A stretch of DNA of 64,000 nucleotides, from assembly GCA_033026295.1 (NCBI GenBank), contig CM065176.1:2616501-2680500 (forward strand). The letters run 5' to 3'. The number at the start of each line of letters is the position of its first letter. The first letter of the stretch is position 1. Below, piece after piece: positions 1 through 13,300 of the stretch. This DNA is from Channa striata (taxonomy: Eukaryota > Chordata > Actinopteri > Anabantiformes > Channidae). The notes under the pieces are model-generated. The model made no database searches. It was given only the letters and a program-made list of their open reading frames with translations, and was not told where the DNA came from. The position numbers and the translations under genes are program-made.

Positions 1-1128
1 TTACGGACCTCAGCACAGGTACAAATATTTCATATATTTTTTAATAAACACATTTATGTTTACCAACTTTAAAGTTTACTAGAATTATGACCTGAAAAAA
101 CAAGAAAATATTTCAGTTGGAAAGACATTGAGTGTTGAGTGTCAAACGACCAAACGGTTCACAGAAAGCATTAAAAATGATCAGAATAAATAGTAAGAAG
201 ACATGAACAGGACACGGATTAGTTAGTTTCCTGTGTCTTGATTGATGATTATAGTAATGATACTGTTATAGTTAACTACAATGTCTTTGGGTTTTGGACT
301 TTTGGGCAGATTACATCACTTTAGGGAACTATGGTTGCATTTTTTATCTATTTTCTGATCTTTTATAGGCCAACCAGTAGCCAATTATTAAAACAATAGG
401 CAATTCAATAAATAATAAAAATAATGTTGCAGCCATTAACGTCTCTTTGGTAGAACAACAAAAATGTTGCAATAAGCACCTTATCTCAGACCAACTATGC
501 AATTTGTGCAACCAACAGCAACAGACGCACAAAAAACTTATAATTTTTCAGTATGTGGTAAAAAGATTTCACTCATTCAAGTGAAAAGTCACGCACAGCC
601 CAAACTATCCTTGTGAGGCAGTCCTGCTCCAAATGTCACACTACATCGTACAGGCACACATTTACACGTTCAACAAGACCGAAAGTAAAGCTGATATCAT
701 CTGCTGTTGTTGAGACACTGCAGATTCTAGGTTAATAAACAGCAAACAGAACACGTGGACCAATAAAACATCTTATCTGGTTAGTGAGACATACCAAACT
801 AAAAGGACATGAGGATGTGTCTTCATTCTCTGCTCACCTTCTATTCTTTGTCCCACTTGACTAAACAAAGATTTTAATTCATTTATTATAAGTAACATGC
901 AGTTGTATGATCATAGCAGACCAGACCACATTGGACTAGCAGAATAGATGACAACAGTGTAACACAACGGTGCAGAAGTCGGACCAGCAAAATTTCACAT
1001 TCCCTTTGGAAAAATCACTAAATTCTATTTCTTTTTCTGATTTCTCCCTTTTCCTTTCTGCCCTGTCTCCCTGCTGGGAAAGAGCAAGTGAAACATACCC
1101 AGATGGTATGCAAACATATTACACATAC
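1..1128 (-). other. lrp5: lrp5 intron after exon 7 (partial)
   Basis: This is AT-rich intronic sequence with no recognisable exon, RNA gene or repeat family. The following LRP5 exon (expected to encode a YWTDWQRRSIERV-like blade) was looked for on the minus strand and is absent, so the intron extends past the window edge. Confidence 0.8.
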
Positions 1129-1300
1129 CTCTATCTTGTCAGTTTTAGCATCACCCCAGTATAGTTTTCCTGCAGTGTAATCTATAGCCAGTCCATTGGG
1201 CCATCCCAGAGAGCTGTTGAGCAGAACAACCCGGTCGGTTCCATCCAGGTTGGCCCGCTCTATCTTGGGATGCTCGCCCCAGTCAGTCCAGTACATGTAG
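1129..1300 (-). CDS. lrp5: lrp5 coding exon 7 (last exon in the window)
   Basis: The exon is 172 nt, the same as human exon 7, with a TTTCTCAG acceptor and a GTATGT donor. It encodes YMYWTDWGEHPKIERANLDG, VVLLNSSLGWPNGLAIDY and KLYWGDAKTDKIE, further blades of propeller 2. The next exon would begin with the remainder of the KIEV motif but lies beyond position 1. Confidence 0.95.
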
Positions 1301-4300
1301 CTGAGAAACACAGAGGCAACAAGATAAGACAGAGCATGCGTCCAGTCAAAGGGAAACGATAGATTTCACACATTTCTTTACTACGCGTACAGTAAAGTAG
1401 GTAAAGTCTATCCATTTGACCTCTTATGGTTTCTTTGATGGAAAATGTGTTTTTTAATTTCACAATTTCTTAATAGAAGCACATTAACCACTAAAGTTCA
1501 TAGATAATATAGATAATATTTTAAGTTTGTTCTTGATAAATAAGACATTGCTATGTGTGAAGCCTGGTGCAAACAGAAAGGTGGAAATTCAAAAAACAAG
1601 ACTTCCACATAGTTGCAGCCCTGCTAGATGGGCTGACTCGAATATGGATGCCAGCACCTACCCATTCACAGGATCCAAGACAATAGCTCTGGGTTCATCC
1701 AGGTTCTCAGAAATCAGAATTTTCCGAGAGGTCCCATTAAGCCTGGTAACCTGTAAAACCACACCGTTTTATGTTGTAACACAACGTGTTTATATTCATC
1801 AAGCCTGTTCATTTGTACTTTTCTACAACTGTCTATGACATTTGTACTACTGTACTGGTACATAATTCCTTAGACGCTCTGATGGGTAAGACTTCATTCG
1901 GCAACAGACAACAACTAATTTAATCAGTGCTTCCAAAAATGAAGCAATGTACCAAAGTAAACTTTCATTTCTCATAGATATCTTTCTACAATAAAAGGAA
2001 CTGAAAGACAGAGTATCAGATTTACCTCAATCCGGTCAGTGCCAGTGTCAGTCCAGTACAGGTTCCGGGCCACCCAGTCCACAGCAATGCCATCAGGGTG
2101 GTTTATCTCTGTGGTAACCAGCATCATGGCATTGCTCCCATCAAGGTGGGAGCGCCGGATGGCCCGAACCTCATCATCTGTCCAATAGACGTAACCCTCA
2201 ACTGGGTCATAGTCTATAGCTATGGCATGGCGAATGTCATCAACCTGTGTGAGCAGAGAAACAATGATAGAAAACACGAGAGTGATGTGTCACAGGCCAG
2301 ATGTGTTTGTGTACGTGTGCGATTTTACCTGTAGAACAATATCGGTAAAATCTGGCAAGTCAAGGGAGATCCTGCGCAGATCAGTCCGCCGAGCCAGCAG
2401 CAAAACCTGCTCTGCTCCTAAACAAACCAGACAAGTTTAAGAAAATGTTAGGTTCATTTATAATTCAACTTCTAAGAAAAGAAAACTGCTCCTCTTTCAT
2501 TGCTCTTGATCTATGTTGTCAAACAGCTAATTAGCAAATGAATAAGACAGGGTTGAGTTACAAAAAATTAGGGCCAATGAGAGCTAAGAACGGGATCCAT
2601 TGTTCTTTGTCCTGTGTTCTGCAGAAACAACGTGTTTCCTTACCACTGCAGCTGTCAAACATTTTAGTCTGGCAGTTTTCAGGAGATCAGGAGCAATGTT
2701 CAGGTAAGTGAAAGAGTTTGGGAAACTATGTAAAGATGGAAGCTCATAGCATAATAAAATGAGCTGTTAAAGCTACAGTGTAAAACTTAAGCCAACCCAA
2801 GAATTCCTCCATCTCGTCTGACACCGCTTTGCTGCACCTCATAACTATACTCTGCGCAGTTATCAAAATAACAATGAATAACAATGCTCATAAACTCACG
2901 CGTTCGAGCTGAAATTACTGCTCTTTTCTGAGTGGTCAGATATCTGTGTGCCTGCGCTGAGGTTACCAGGTTACGTGGACATATCAGCTTTCTCAGGTAA
3001 TTAGAAACTGTCTTTGTGTTGACTTTGTCAATTCACTGAATGCGCAATCCAAGCGTGTTTGTGCTCAATTATTTTATTTATCATGGAAACTGGACAATTT
3101 CACAAGAAATTGTTGGATCAGCTATTAAGAAACCAACCGGCTTTTTACAAGGGAGCAAACAGTGGCAGGGTGAAAGAGAGTACAGTTATTTTAAAGCAAT
3201 CTAATCATGAAAACTAACATGAAGCAGTTTCTATACCATGATTACTGGTTAGTTAATTACCAGCCCATTTTGTACATCATATTTTATATATCTATCAGTG
3301 TACAGAGCCTTTTCTAATGCACATTTCAGACACGCACATGAATTTTGATGTTCTTAGGACTTCAGGCCAAAATGAACGAATCGCTCACTGAGAGGACGCA
3401 TTACTCCCAAGTCATATAAAAGATTAGTTCACATTGAACGAATCATTCACGCAAGACACATCACTACTTCTGCCATGCAAGTAGAAAAGGAAAACGGGTG
3501 ACCGTATCTGAGCACAGGTCGGCATTGACGTTAACTTGTATTAACCAAGAAGTACAATTCGGCCTTTTGCCAGGAGGGGGGGTGCATGTGTGAAAGCAAA
3601 TGTCAGAGTAAAATGCTGCATCTGGACTTTGATCTTCGAGCCCCCTAATGCAATGTCCATATTACGTGCATGAGATGGCATGTGCAGCACGCTGCTACAT
3701 TGAGGAGCATTACATGTTCAATAATAATGTGCTTATTAATTAAGTAACCGTTATCATTTGTATATCATGCACTGTACAGCGGTCCATCAGTGAACTGGTT
3801 GGGTGTTGTTCTGTCTTCCTCACAAATCTATTGTCATGTGGAATTCTTTAAACAAACTCCACTGCAAAGGTGCTGGGTGGGGGTTGTGTGGGTAACCAGT
3901 AAGATGGCCTCACACATGAGAGGTTTGAATTGCAGTGATGACTTCGTTTAAACATGCCGAAAACCTCCAGCTTCTGGCAGGCAGTTGGTCTGGTTTTCCT
4001 TCCACAAATCTCCCCGTATCTCCCCAAGCCTTCTGCACACATGACTGACAAATCATCACTTCCTTTGCTTCTTCCATTTTGTTAAGAGTTACTGAAAATT
4101 CAAAATCACAGCTACTGCTGTTGTTTAAAATTACAATGCCAATGTGAAATGTTAAATGATGTATTTTCTCAGCTGTACGTAGTTATATATTTCAGCAAAG
4201 TACAAAATTATTATTATTATAAAATTGGGTTTATATAATATATGAAAATGCTTAATGATACAGTTAGATGTGAAATCAAAGATACAATGACGGATAAATT

Positions 4301-7300
4301 TACTCAAAGGATCTTAACATGTAGGGTAGTTTGGACTGCATTTACATGCCCGTCAGAAAAATCAGAAATCAGAATCAGAAATTATTTATTAATCCTCAAG
4401 AGGAAATCGCTTTCATCCCAGATGCTCCTGCAAGAGTAGGAAATTGTGCATAAGAAAAGAATAGAAATAGAAATAAAGTGTAAAATATAAAATTTCATCA
4501 GAGTATCTGTTTAGAAGTTACAATGATTGACGGCCACAGGAAGGAATGATTTATTACTGTGGCGCTGTGTATTGCATTTACATTTAGCAGATGCTTTATC
4601 CAAAGCGACTTACAGAGTAATTTGGTACACACACAAAGAGCAACTTGGGGTTCCGTGTTTTGCTCAAGGACAGTTCGACACGCAGCAAGACCCTGTGGTC
4701 CACACACAACTGCCTTATCAACTGATGTTCTGCACATGTGCAGTAGGAAAAAGCTGATTTTAAACCTAGTTACATGTACACATGGCAAAGAAACTGGTGT
4801 GCCCGAAAGAATCTACCTGGAGAAATGAGGTTTCCCTTACCTCTACCCCGATTTCAGAAACCAGGTTCCCCATTTACATAACATCTGGAGGGGGTGTATG
4901 TGTGAACGCAAACCCCCCAGTGTTTTGCTGGATCTTCTCCAGGCAGCTCACTAGTGCAAAGTCTGGATTATCTCTAGCTGAGCTCATGTGTGAAAAGAGG
5001 AGGTAATTTACCAAGAGGCCATTTTCCCAGGAACGCTGCGAAAAAACGTGCAAATACAAACGCCTGAAGGTGAAGAACTTATACTAATACTGTGGATACA
5101 TTTGCTACTGATGGCAAATGTATATACATACATGCATATTCCCATTATAGAATAGAACTTTTATTGAAACAATGAATGAATCTGCTTTACACAGTGTTTT
5201 TTAGAAAAGTCAATGGAGAAGTAGAATTCTGCCTTAATCACTAACTGCTGTAAACACATTAGCATACGTAGACCTAAAGCTGTGAGTTGTGTAAACCTGA
5301 AGCTTCGTGTGAACTCTGATCTAATGTGCAAACAAAATAATGTGCCTCATACAAGTTTTGCTACAGGACAGCAGCCCCCACAGTCTCGAACCACGAGGAC
5401 ACTGTAGCAGCTGAACATGTCAGCAGCGAGTCCCTGGACATAGAGGAGTTGATTCCATTTCAGACAGGAGACTGTGACTATCCTTACTGATGCACTGAAA
5501 TAAATGAATACAATCACAGAAACACTACTATCAGAATGTAGCCTGGTCAGGTGCTGGGTAGTATAAATAATGGAGTGTTCTTTGCAAAATACAGTACATG
5601 GGCAAAAAGATTAAAACAAAGCTAGTAAACTTAAGGGAGATGCAAACGTTTGCATCCCTCTTAATATCTCTCTGCGTGTCTCTCTCATTTCAGCTCACAA
5701 GCAAAATCAGTTAAAAATCTGTACTTTGTCAGTGTTGGCACCAATCAGATTTGATACTGAGACTTGTTCTATAGTTACCTAAATGAATGAGGCAAGGGGG
5801 GATAAACGACGGGAACGAATGAAAGGGAAGGAGGCAAAGGATCTGTGATTCTGCTCCTCTGTTTCGCTTGAATTCATTGTGAGGCACTTAAAGACCACTG
5901 ACACACACACACACACCCACACACACGCTCTGCTGCCAGCACAATAACAAACGCCTTCAATTTAACCAGCCAAGCAAAACAAATTAGAAGCGCAGACACA
6001 AAGTCACACAAACCCACACATGTATGCACGCACACACATATCCACACACACACTGCCGTCCCACACAATAGAGCATTGTTGTTTTATTATCAGCAGCGGC
6101 TAAGTGATTGGTTGGTATGCTTCATTCAAATTTAATACATTCACAACACAGTCTAAAAGACAGACGAGGCTAACACAGTGTCGTGTTTTTGCAGAAAAAG
6201 GCTCTATTGTTCTAGAATCGTGGGAATCAACATGGCGGCTGGTCAGTTGGTGTCCCACTAAGCTAGCGGACAGGTAATTTTTTTATCATTATCAAGCTGA
6301 AACATTTTACTGCATCACTAAAAGCACCCAAAGACAATATTAATGGAGCAAAGTCTAAGGTTTCCAATATTATATACCCCCTCCAAAAGTATTAGAACAG
6401 TGAGGCCAGTTTCTTTATTTTTGCTGAGAAACGTTTGGGTTTGACATCAGAAGATGAATATCAACATTTCAGCTTCCATTTCCAGCTATTTACATCTGGA
6501 TCTGATACACAACTTAGAAAACAGCGCCTTTTGTTTGAACCTACCCATTTTCAATGTGCTACCCATTTTAAATGTGAGCAAAAGTATTGCAACAGACTTA
6601 AAATTGATTACATAGAATTAGACTTAATACTTGTAGCAAATATTTTGCTTGCATCAAGCCTGTGACCCAGGGACATCACCAGATGTTTGCATCCTTCTTT
6701 TGTGATGCTTTTCCAGGCTTTCACCTCAGCCTCTCTCAGCTGATGTGTGTTTCAGGTGCTTACTCCCTCCAGCCTCCTCTTTAGCAGTGTGTATCAGATC
6801 CAGATGTAAATACCTGGACATAAATGCTGAAATGTTGATCTCTTGTCTCATATTCGTCTTTTGATGTCAAACCCAAATGTGCTAATTCCACAGGAATTCA
6901 TTTATTCATGGTAGCTTCACTGAGAAGCCCCAAGTCACAGGAGAACATGCAAACTCTATATGGTTTGCAGCAGGTAGATTAAAACCTGGATCTTACTAGC
7001 CGTGCAGTGGCCACAACTCCACACCTAACTTCCCACACAGTTTCTTGTAACATAAGCAAGTTCTTCAGGACTTTTTGGAAATACAAGCCAGGCAGCAGGT
7101 ATGCTAAGAGATCTAGACGTAAACTTATCCTAGGATCTCGTCACCAGAAGCCAAAGTTGGTGCAGAAGGTTGAGCGGTACAAACTAGATATAGTTGGACT
7201 TACCTCCATGTATAGCACTGTCTCTGGAACCAAACTCTTGGGGGGTTGGGCTAATTTGTTCTGTTTTTTCTCTGGTCTTGCCCAGATTGAGTTGCCGGCT

Positions 7301-10300
7301 TAATGCCGCTTCATTGGAGTTCTCAACAGTGAATGAAAGAGTCATCTCTATACAGTTGTAAGTCAATGAGTTCAAGGCTCAAAATTCTCTTTGCGTTAAT
7401 GCACCAAACAGCAGTTTAAAGTATGTGGCCTTCTTGGTCCTTGAACAGGTACCATTTGGGGACGCCATAATTTTGCTAGTTGAGAAAGATGGAGAAACTT
7501 AGAGGGGATGGATAGGGAGTAAAGGCCTGCATGATCTAAACCTGAGTGGCACATTGTTATTGGGGGCCCTGTCTGCGAGATCTTTAATTCCCACCTCCAA
7601 AAGAATTTTGGAAGTTCAGCAGGTTGAGGCACCAACCCAATGACCCACTGGTGGATGCCAGCATCACAAGAGACTGTCAAGCCCAAGAAAGAAGTCTTTT
7701 GGGCATGGTTAGTTTAGGGGTCTGCTGAAACAGCAGATGTTTACTGCGAGGTCGGAACAGCGGTGGCTCAGGTAGTTGCAACTGTAAAAACTTAGATGTG
7801 GGAAGAGTTCAAAGATGCTATGGAGAAGGAATTTTGAATTTTGAATTGAATTTTGAATGGCCTCAATACAGTTCTGGCAAACCATCAAACACCTTAAAAA
7901 AGGGAAAGCAGGCCTTGACCCAAAATGTACTTCGCAATTGAATTTAATGGAATTGATGAGGAGAATTGTTGGCCCAGCCAGAGGATATCATCAGAACTGG
8001 AATACTTTGAGGAATTCCTAATCCTGACCAACATGCCCTTTCAAGAGACAGAGCCTAACGCTTCATTCATGTAACTTGTGCAGGTCTGTAAGGTAGTTTA
8101 AAGATGCCACATGTAGATAAGCTTTTCTCTGAGATTGTCCGATTGTCTTGGGTGTCACGCCTGTTCAGTGTCACACGGTAAAGTGCCTGTGGACTAGCAA
8201 ACTAGAATAGTGGTTATTTAGCGTGGACCAGAGGGTGTGCTCCAATTATTAGGGTACTGAAAATCTCAGATCAAAGAGGAACAATGTGGATTCTACCCTG
8301 CCTGTGACCCTGGTATAAGTGCTGGAGGTGTTGTGTTGTTATAAGTGTCTGGATGGGCATGATGGGATCATGTCCAGTCTACATGTGTTTTGTGGACTTT
8401 TTTGTACCCCGTTTTCAGGTGCTTATACCCACAAAAGATAATGTAATGTGCTGTTTTTTGTTTGTTTTTGTTTTTATGTGTCTTGTATGTGTCTTTGAAA
8501 GCGTTTGAAGTTCTCTCTTTCTAACAGGGACAAAAAAACAATATAAATTTCTCACAGTTAACCCACCTGCTCCAGTATATTATTAATACTGTAACTGGCT
8601 AACACTGCTCTAGTTGTTGCATCTTACACAACAGGTCCTGGTTGACTTACCAGGCTTGATAAGCACAGGCTGAAAAACAGCTACATAAAACACAACACAT
8701 GTAAAGATTTTTACAAGATATTTTGAGCTACCAAATATTTAATTTGACCAATGGCAGAGTTGTAGTGACTTCCCTTCACAGAAATTCACAACAGACAGTG
8801 TTGTTCAAGAACATAGCAAATGTTAATTTACTTTGTTGGTTAATTAGTTCTATTCTGTAAAGCTGTGGCACTCGTCAAAGTAAAGTGGCTGTTATGCCGG
8901 GACTCGCTCAGTACATGTTAGGACCAGTGTGAAAATAATCCATACCTGGTTTGCATGTCTTTCCATTTGCTTTGAGCTGAACTCCAGTGGGACAGGCACA
9001 GCTGTAGAAAGGCTGGACTGGAGAAAGTAAGCAGAGATGGCTACAGCCTCCATTATTGTCACTGCAGGGAGTCTGGACTGCAAAAAAGAAATACAAGACA
9101 GACAAATGTGGAAAGATTATGATGAGCTTCCCAAAATACTTGTTTGTCTTTGGGGACATTATAAAGATAAGATAAGATGTTGATATAATGTAAGGGGTCA
9201 CAGAACCATATTCAGTGTGCTTAAATAATTAGATGCTCAAATATATTGTATGTTGCTTCAAAGAGACCTGTTCAAAATTTTGTGTTCTATAATAAATATG
9301 AAATTATAAATTATAACAGATCAGTGAGGACATCCTCCCAACTTAATGTGTGGAATTCAATGGTTTGTTGGAACACTGTGTGGCTACTCATCATGTCGTT
9401 ACACATGGGTAAAACATTTTACTTACTGTAAGGCTGTCGATACGGCTCCAGGACCTGGATGTCCATAGGAGAGTAAATCCCACTGAGAATCTCTCTGGCT
9501 TTGTCTCCACTGTGTTTGTTGCATGCATGGATGGAGCGGGTCTGCCAGTCCGTCCAGTACAAAGTCTCCTCAGACAGTGTTAGGGCAAACGGATGGGTGA
9601 GGGTGCCCTCCACCACTGTTTCACTGCATGCATGACAAAACAAAAGCTTCTTTAGAGAGGTTATCATGTTTGTCTTCTATTGCAATCCTATTGCTAAATG
9701 CAATTTGCATGTATTTGATGCAAACGTATTAAATATAAAGCATTTCAAAAATGTGGTAAGTAAAAGTGGAGGAAAGGTCAGGAATCCATTAGGAATGCTC
9801 GATTAATATCTAGATCACATCCACAGCAATGTGGTCAGTAGTTATACCTCTATACAACATTCATGTCTTCTTCCCACTTTATTAAAACAATAACAATACA
9901 TTCAGATGAACTTATTCATCCTCACTAAGCACATGCTCCTATTCTTTCTTTAGGGCCACACCAAACCACAATGGCTAGAGGTGTGTGTGTGTGTGCGCGT
10001 GCGTAAGTGTCTTGGATTGAGTGTGGCCCTTAAGAACTTTAGAATTATTTACAGGAAAATGCACGTAGACACTGGATCAAAGAAGGCTTGGATTTTGAAT
10101 ACCAACGCCACAAACTGGCTTTCATCAATCATCATTTTTAGTCTTGTGTGTGTGTGAGTGCTGTAAAAACAGATGTGCCTGCCAGAGGTGGAGGGGGAAA
10201 AAAGAACAAATTTAACCAACTCCAGATTTCAAAGTTGTGCTCAGCCTGTGTGTGTGCAAATTGTTTCATTACTGAAGCTGTCAGGTACTTTCAGATGAAA

Positions 10301-13300
10301 GATTCCCTTTCTAACTGACTAGTTTCAGATTTGTACGTGTGTGTACTGTGATTCAAAAGTTTTTGTAATTGCTTCCCAACACTGGATGAAAACACTGTAT
10401 CAGTGGAATCTACTGAACCTTCTATGTGCAACAGAAACACTAAAAACATACTAGACAGTGAATACATGTACAGTATGTGGCTCTGCAAATTCGTTTTGTC
10501 GGGGGGATAAGGAGAAAGAGAGCAGCAACGAGCCATGCACAATGAGAAAATGAGCAGTTTGTTTGAAATTGAAGTTTGCACCAACTACTTTTATTTGACA
10601 TACTCCCCTATGTCATTTTATCTGTTCATTTTTAAATACTAATTTAGTTATATCAAGTAACTCATTAATTATCTCTATCCGTCTGTCTATCTACCACCTA
10701 TACACCTTCACTACCATCCACTGTTGAATGGAGAAATAAGTTGTAACAAAAGGTTAACAAATTATGAACAGTAAAAAGTAAAAATAAAAGTAAAAAGAAC
10801 TAGTACAGTAAAAACACTAATGTAATATAAATAACGATAAGTATAATAGAATAATAAAATAAAATCTATAATAATAATAATTAAAGTAATAATAACCTAA
10901 CAAAAGTTATTAAAAAGCAATAACAGTAAAAAACACATATAAGTGTATGTGTGCAGATAAATACAGGCACAAGAGACGGTAATGGTACTGTTTGCATTTT
11001 AGGTTATTGCATGAATCAGTCATGAAATGTCATCAGCTCCTGACCAAAGTCATAAAGATCAACAGGCACAATATTTCTAACTGATAGAATACAAACTGTC
11101 ACAAGCTTCCATGCCTTAAACAAACACAACCCCCTCAAAAGTCTGTTTTGCGTAAGAACTTGGAACTAAAATCTTCGTTGTAAACATGCATATTTGGTTG
11201 CTTCAAATCCTCCCAACAATGGGAACAGAGCATGACCATAACACAGGAAGATGAGAGAATTTGAGGATTGCATGTCTGTTACGGTGGGAAAAATAAAGAC
11301 TACAGTGTTTTCATACCTGGCTGAACTAACCTCAAGCAAGCCCTTTTCATAACTGTAGAATAGACCTGCACAACCTGTTCAGGAGGAATTTTGGACAATT
11401 CTTCCTTACGTAACTGTTTCAACTCAGCCACATTCTTAGGATGTCTGATGCGAATGGCTCTGAACCTATTCTTTTTTCTTCTGAACCTATCGTTATTATT
11501 TTTCTGCGCTTCAGCAGGCAAAGAGCCACCGTGATCCCGTGTCCTGTAGAGCCTCTTTCACATGCAGTAGGAACTCATTGTCCAGAGCTTTGTTTTACAC
11601 ATGTAACACACACAGAACCCAGGGTACCACATATCCGTGTTCTGGGGCAATTGGGGGATGCACTTAACAAAGCTGCCCTGCTCCTCTGACTTATTTTGTT
11701 GATTGTAACCTACTTCCATGTAAACACAACGCAAACAACTCCGTAATGAGAGAGAGCTGTACATTTGTGTTGCTGTTTATAAAAAAAACTAATATTACAG
11801 ATTTCTGTCCAGAGGGGTAGGGGAGAAAGTCTGATCATTTATTCCTCATCTATGGGGAGTGTTGTTATTTGATCTGTATTTAACATGATTTTATACTGGG
11901 AGCGCGTGTGAGATGATCCCATTTGTGGGTTTTGTGGTGCTGGGTAAATTGTGTAGTGATTTTTGAAAAAAGCTATTAGTACAAGTTTAGATTAAAAAAA
12001 TTATACACAAATTTATTAACCCCAGATCTCTGATCTATAGCCGATTGGCTGATTCTGCACTCTGGACTAACAGGCGGATTTTCACCTTCGGAAAACCAAC
12101 ATTTTCTATGCAGACGTAAAAAAAACTTTACATGTTCAACATGTTCTAAAAGTTAATAACTGAAATTAAAAAAAATGCATGTGGTTTGTATTTTGGCAAA
12201 TGGTTGCTTTAATTTACATTACCGTAGTTTATTAACATGTGGTTAATATTAATTTAGCAGACATTACATAATGGCGAATCGTGAATGGCAAAAGAGAGAT
12301 AACAGCGTTTGGCGAGAGAACACTAACAGACAGACTGAGAGGACAGAAGAAAATTAGCTGTGTGAGAAAGACGCATGGGAGTGTGTTGGGAGCAGTGTGT
12401 GTTTGGATTGAGGCCTCCATACCACAGTTTTGTTTTTGTTGGACAACTCTCTCATGCTCTCTCCCTCCATATTTTTCTTTCATTCAGTCTGTACAGCTGT
12501 TTTTTTCCTTTGGCTCCTCCCATTTTATGTTGCAAAACAGCTGAAAAACTCAAAGATTTTTTTCTGCTGAAAAGCAACAAATTTCAACAGGAGATCCTTA
12601 AACGTTCCCTAATCCTATTCCTTTAATAGGTGTATTAAAATTCCAACTTAATGAGGAACAAGTCTTCTCTGGGAAGACATTTTGTACGCTAAGACAACAC
12701 CATTACAGATGAATCTTTACCTCCCTTATGGTGATAATTCATAGTTTTCGACTCTTCCCGGAATCTGCCAAACTCACCAAACTCCTTCTCATCCTTGACC
12801 TCTTAACGGTTCAGCACACATCATACTCTAGTTATAAAATTTAATATTTTCAATTTACTGTTGTTCTCAAAGTAACTCGTGCATGCTACATTAGTTTCGG
12901 CTATAAGATCATCACCCTACAAAAAGCCACTTAGCAAAGTTTTTGTAGTAAACACGGAGGCAGGAAGAAGTCAAAAAGGCAAATAAACTACACTTCCTGT
13001 TTTTCCTTTACTGTTTGTATTCTATGTCACAGGACTTGAAAAAGACAACACTTACTAAAACATGCACTCTTCACGTCTAGCTTTAAAGAAAGAAGCAACG
13101 AATGATCGCTCCCGTTCATTAAGTTAATTACACACAAATGCCTTAACGAGATAAAAGCCTCTTCCTTACATACAAAGCCTTTAAGCACAATCATATCCCA
13201 AAGACCTTATAGGACTGTGTCATCCCAATCAAACCCTTTGTTCTGTGGATGCATGTCTAGTGATGGTTCGTAGAATTTCCAAAAGTAGAACTGAAGGCAG

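Larger units (their letters stand above)
2418..8945 (-). other. lrp5: lrp5 intron between exons 5 and 6a (6.5 kb)
   Basis: The intron holds repeat debris listed separately: a retroposon tail near 4.4 kb, a teleost repeat at 4.6 kb, CA-rich tracts at 5.9-6.05 kb, a foldback MITE at 6.4-6.9 kb, a SINE fragment at 6.9 kb and a decayed LINE at 7.1-8.4 kb. No coding exon was found at 2.4-4.3 kb, 4.8-5.9 kb or 8.5-8.9 kb. Confidence 0.8.
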
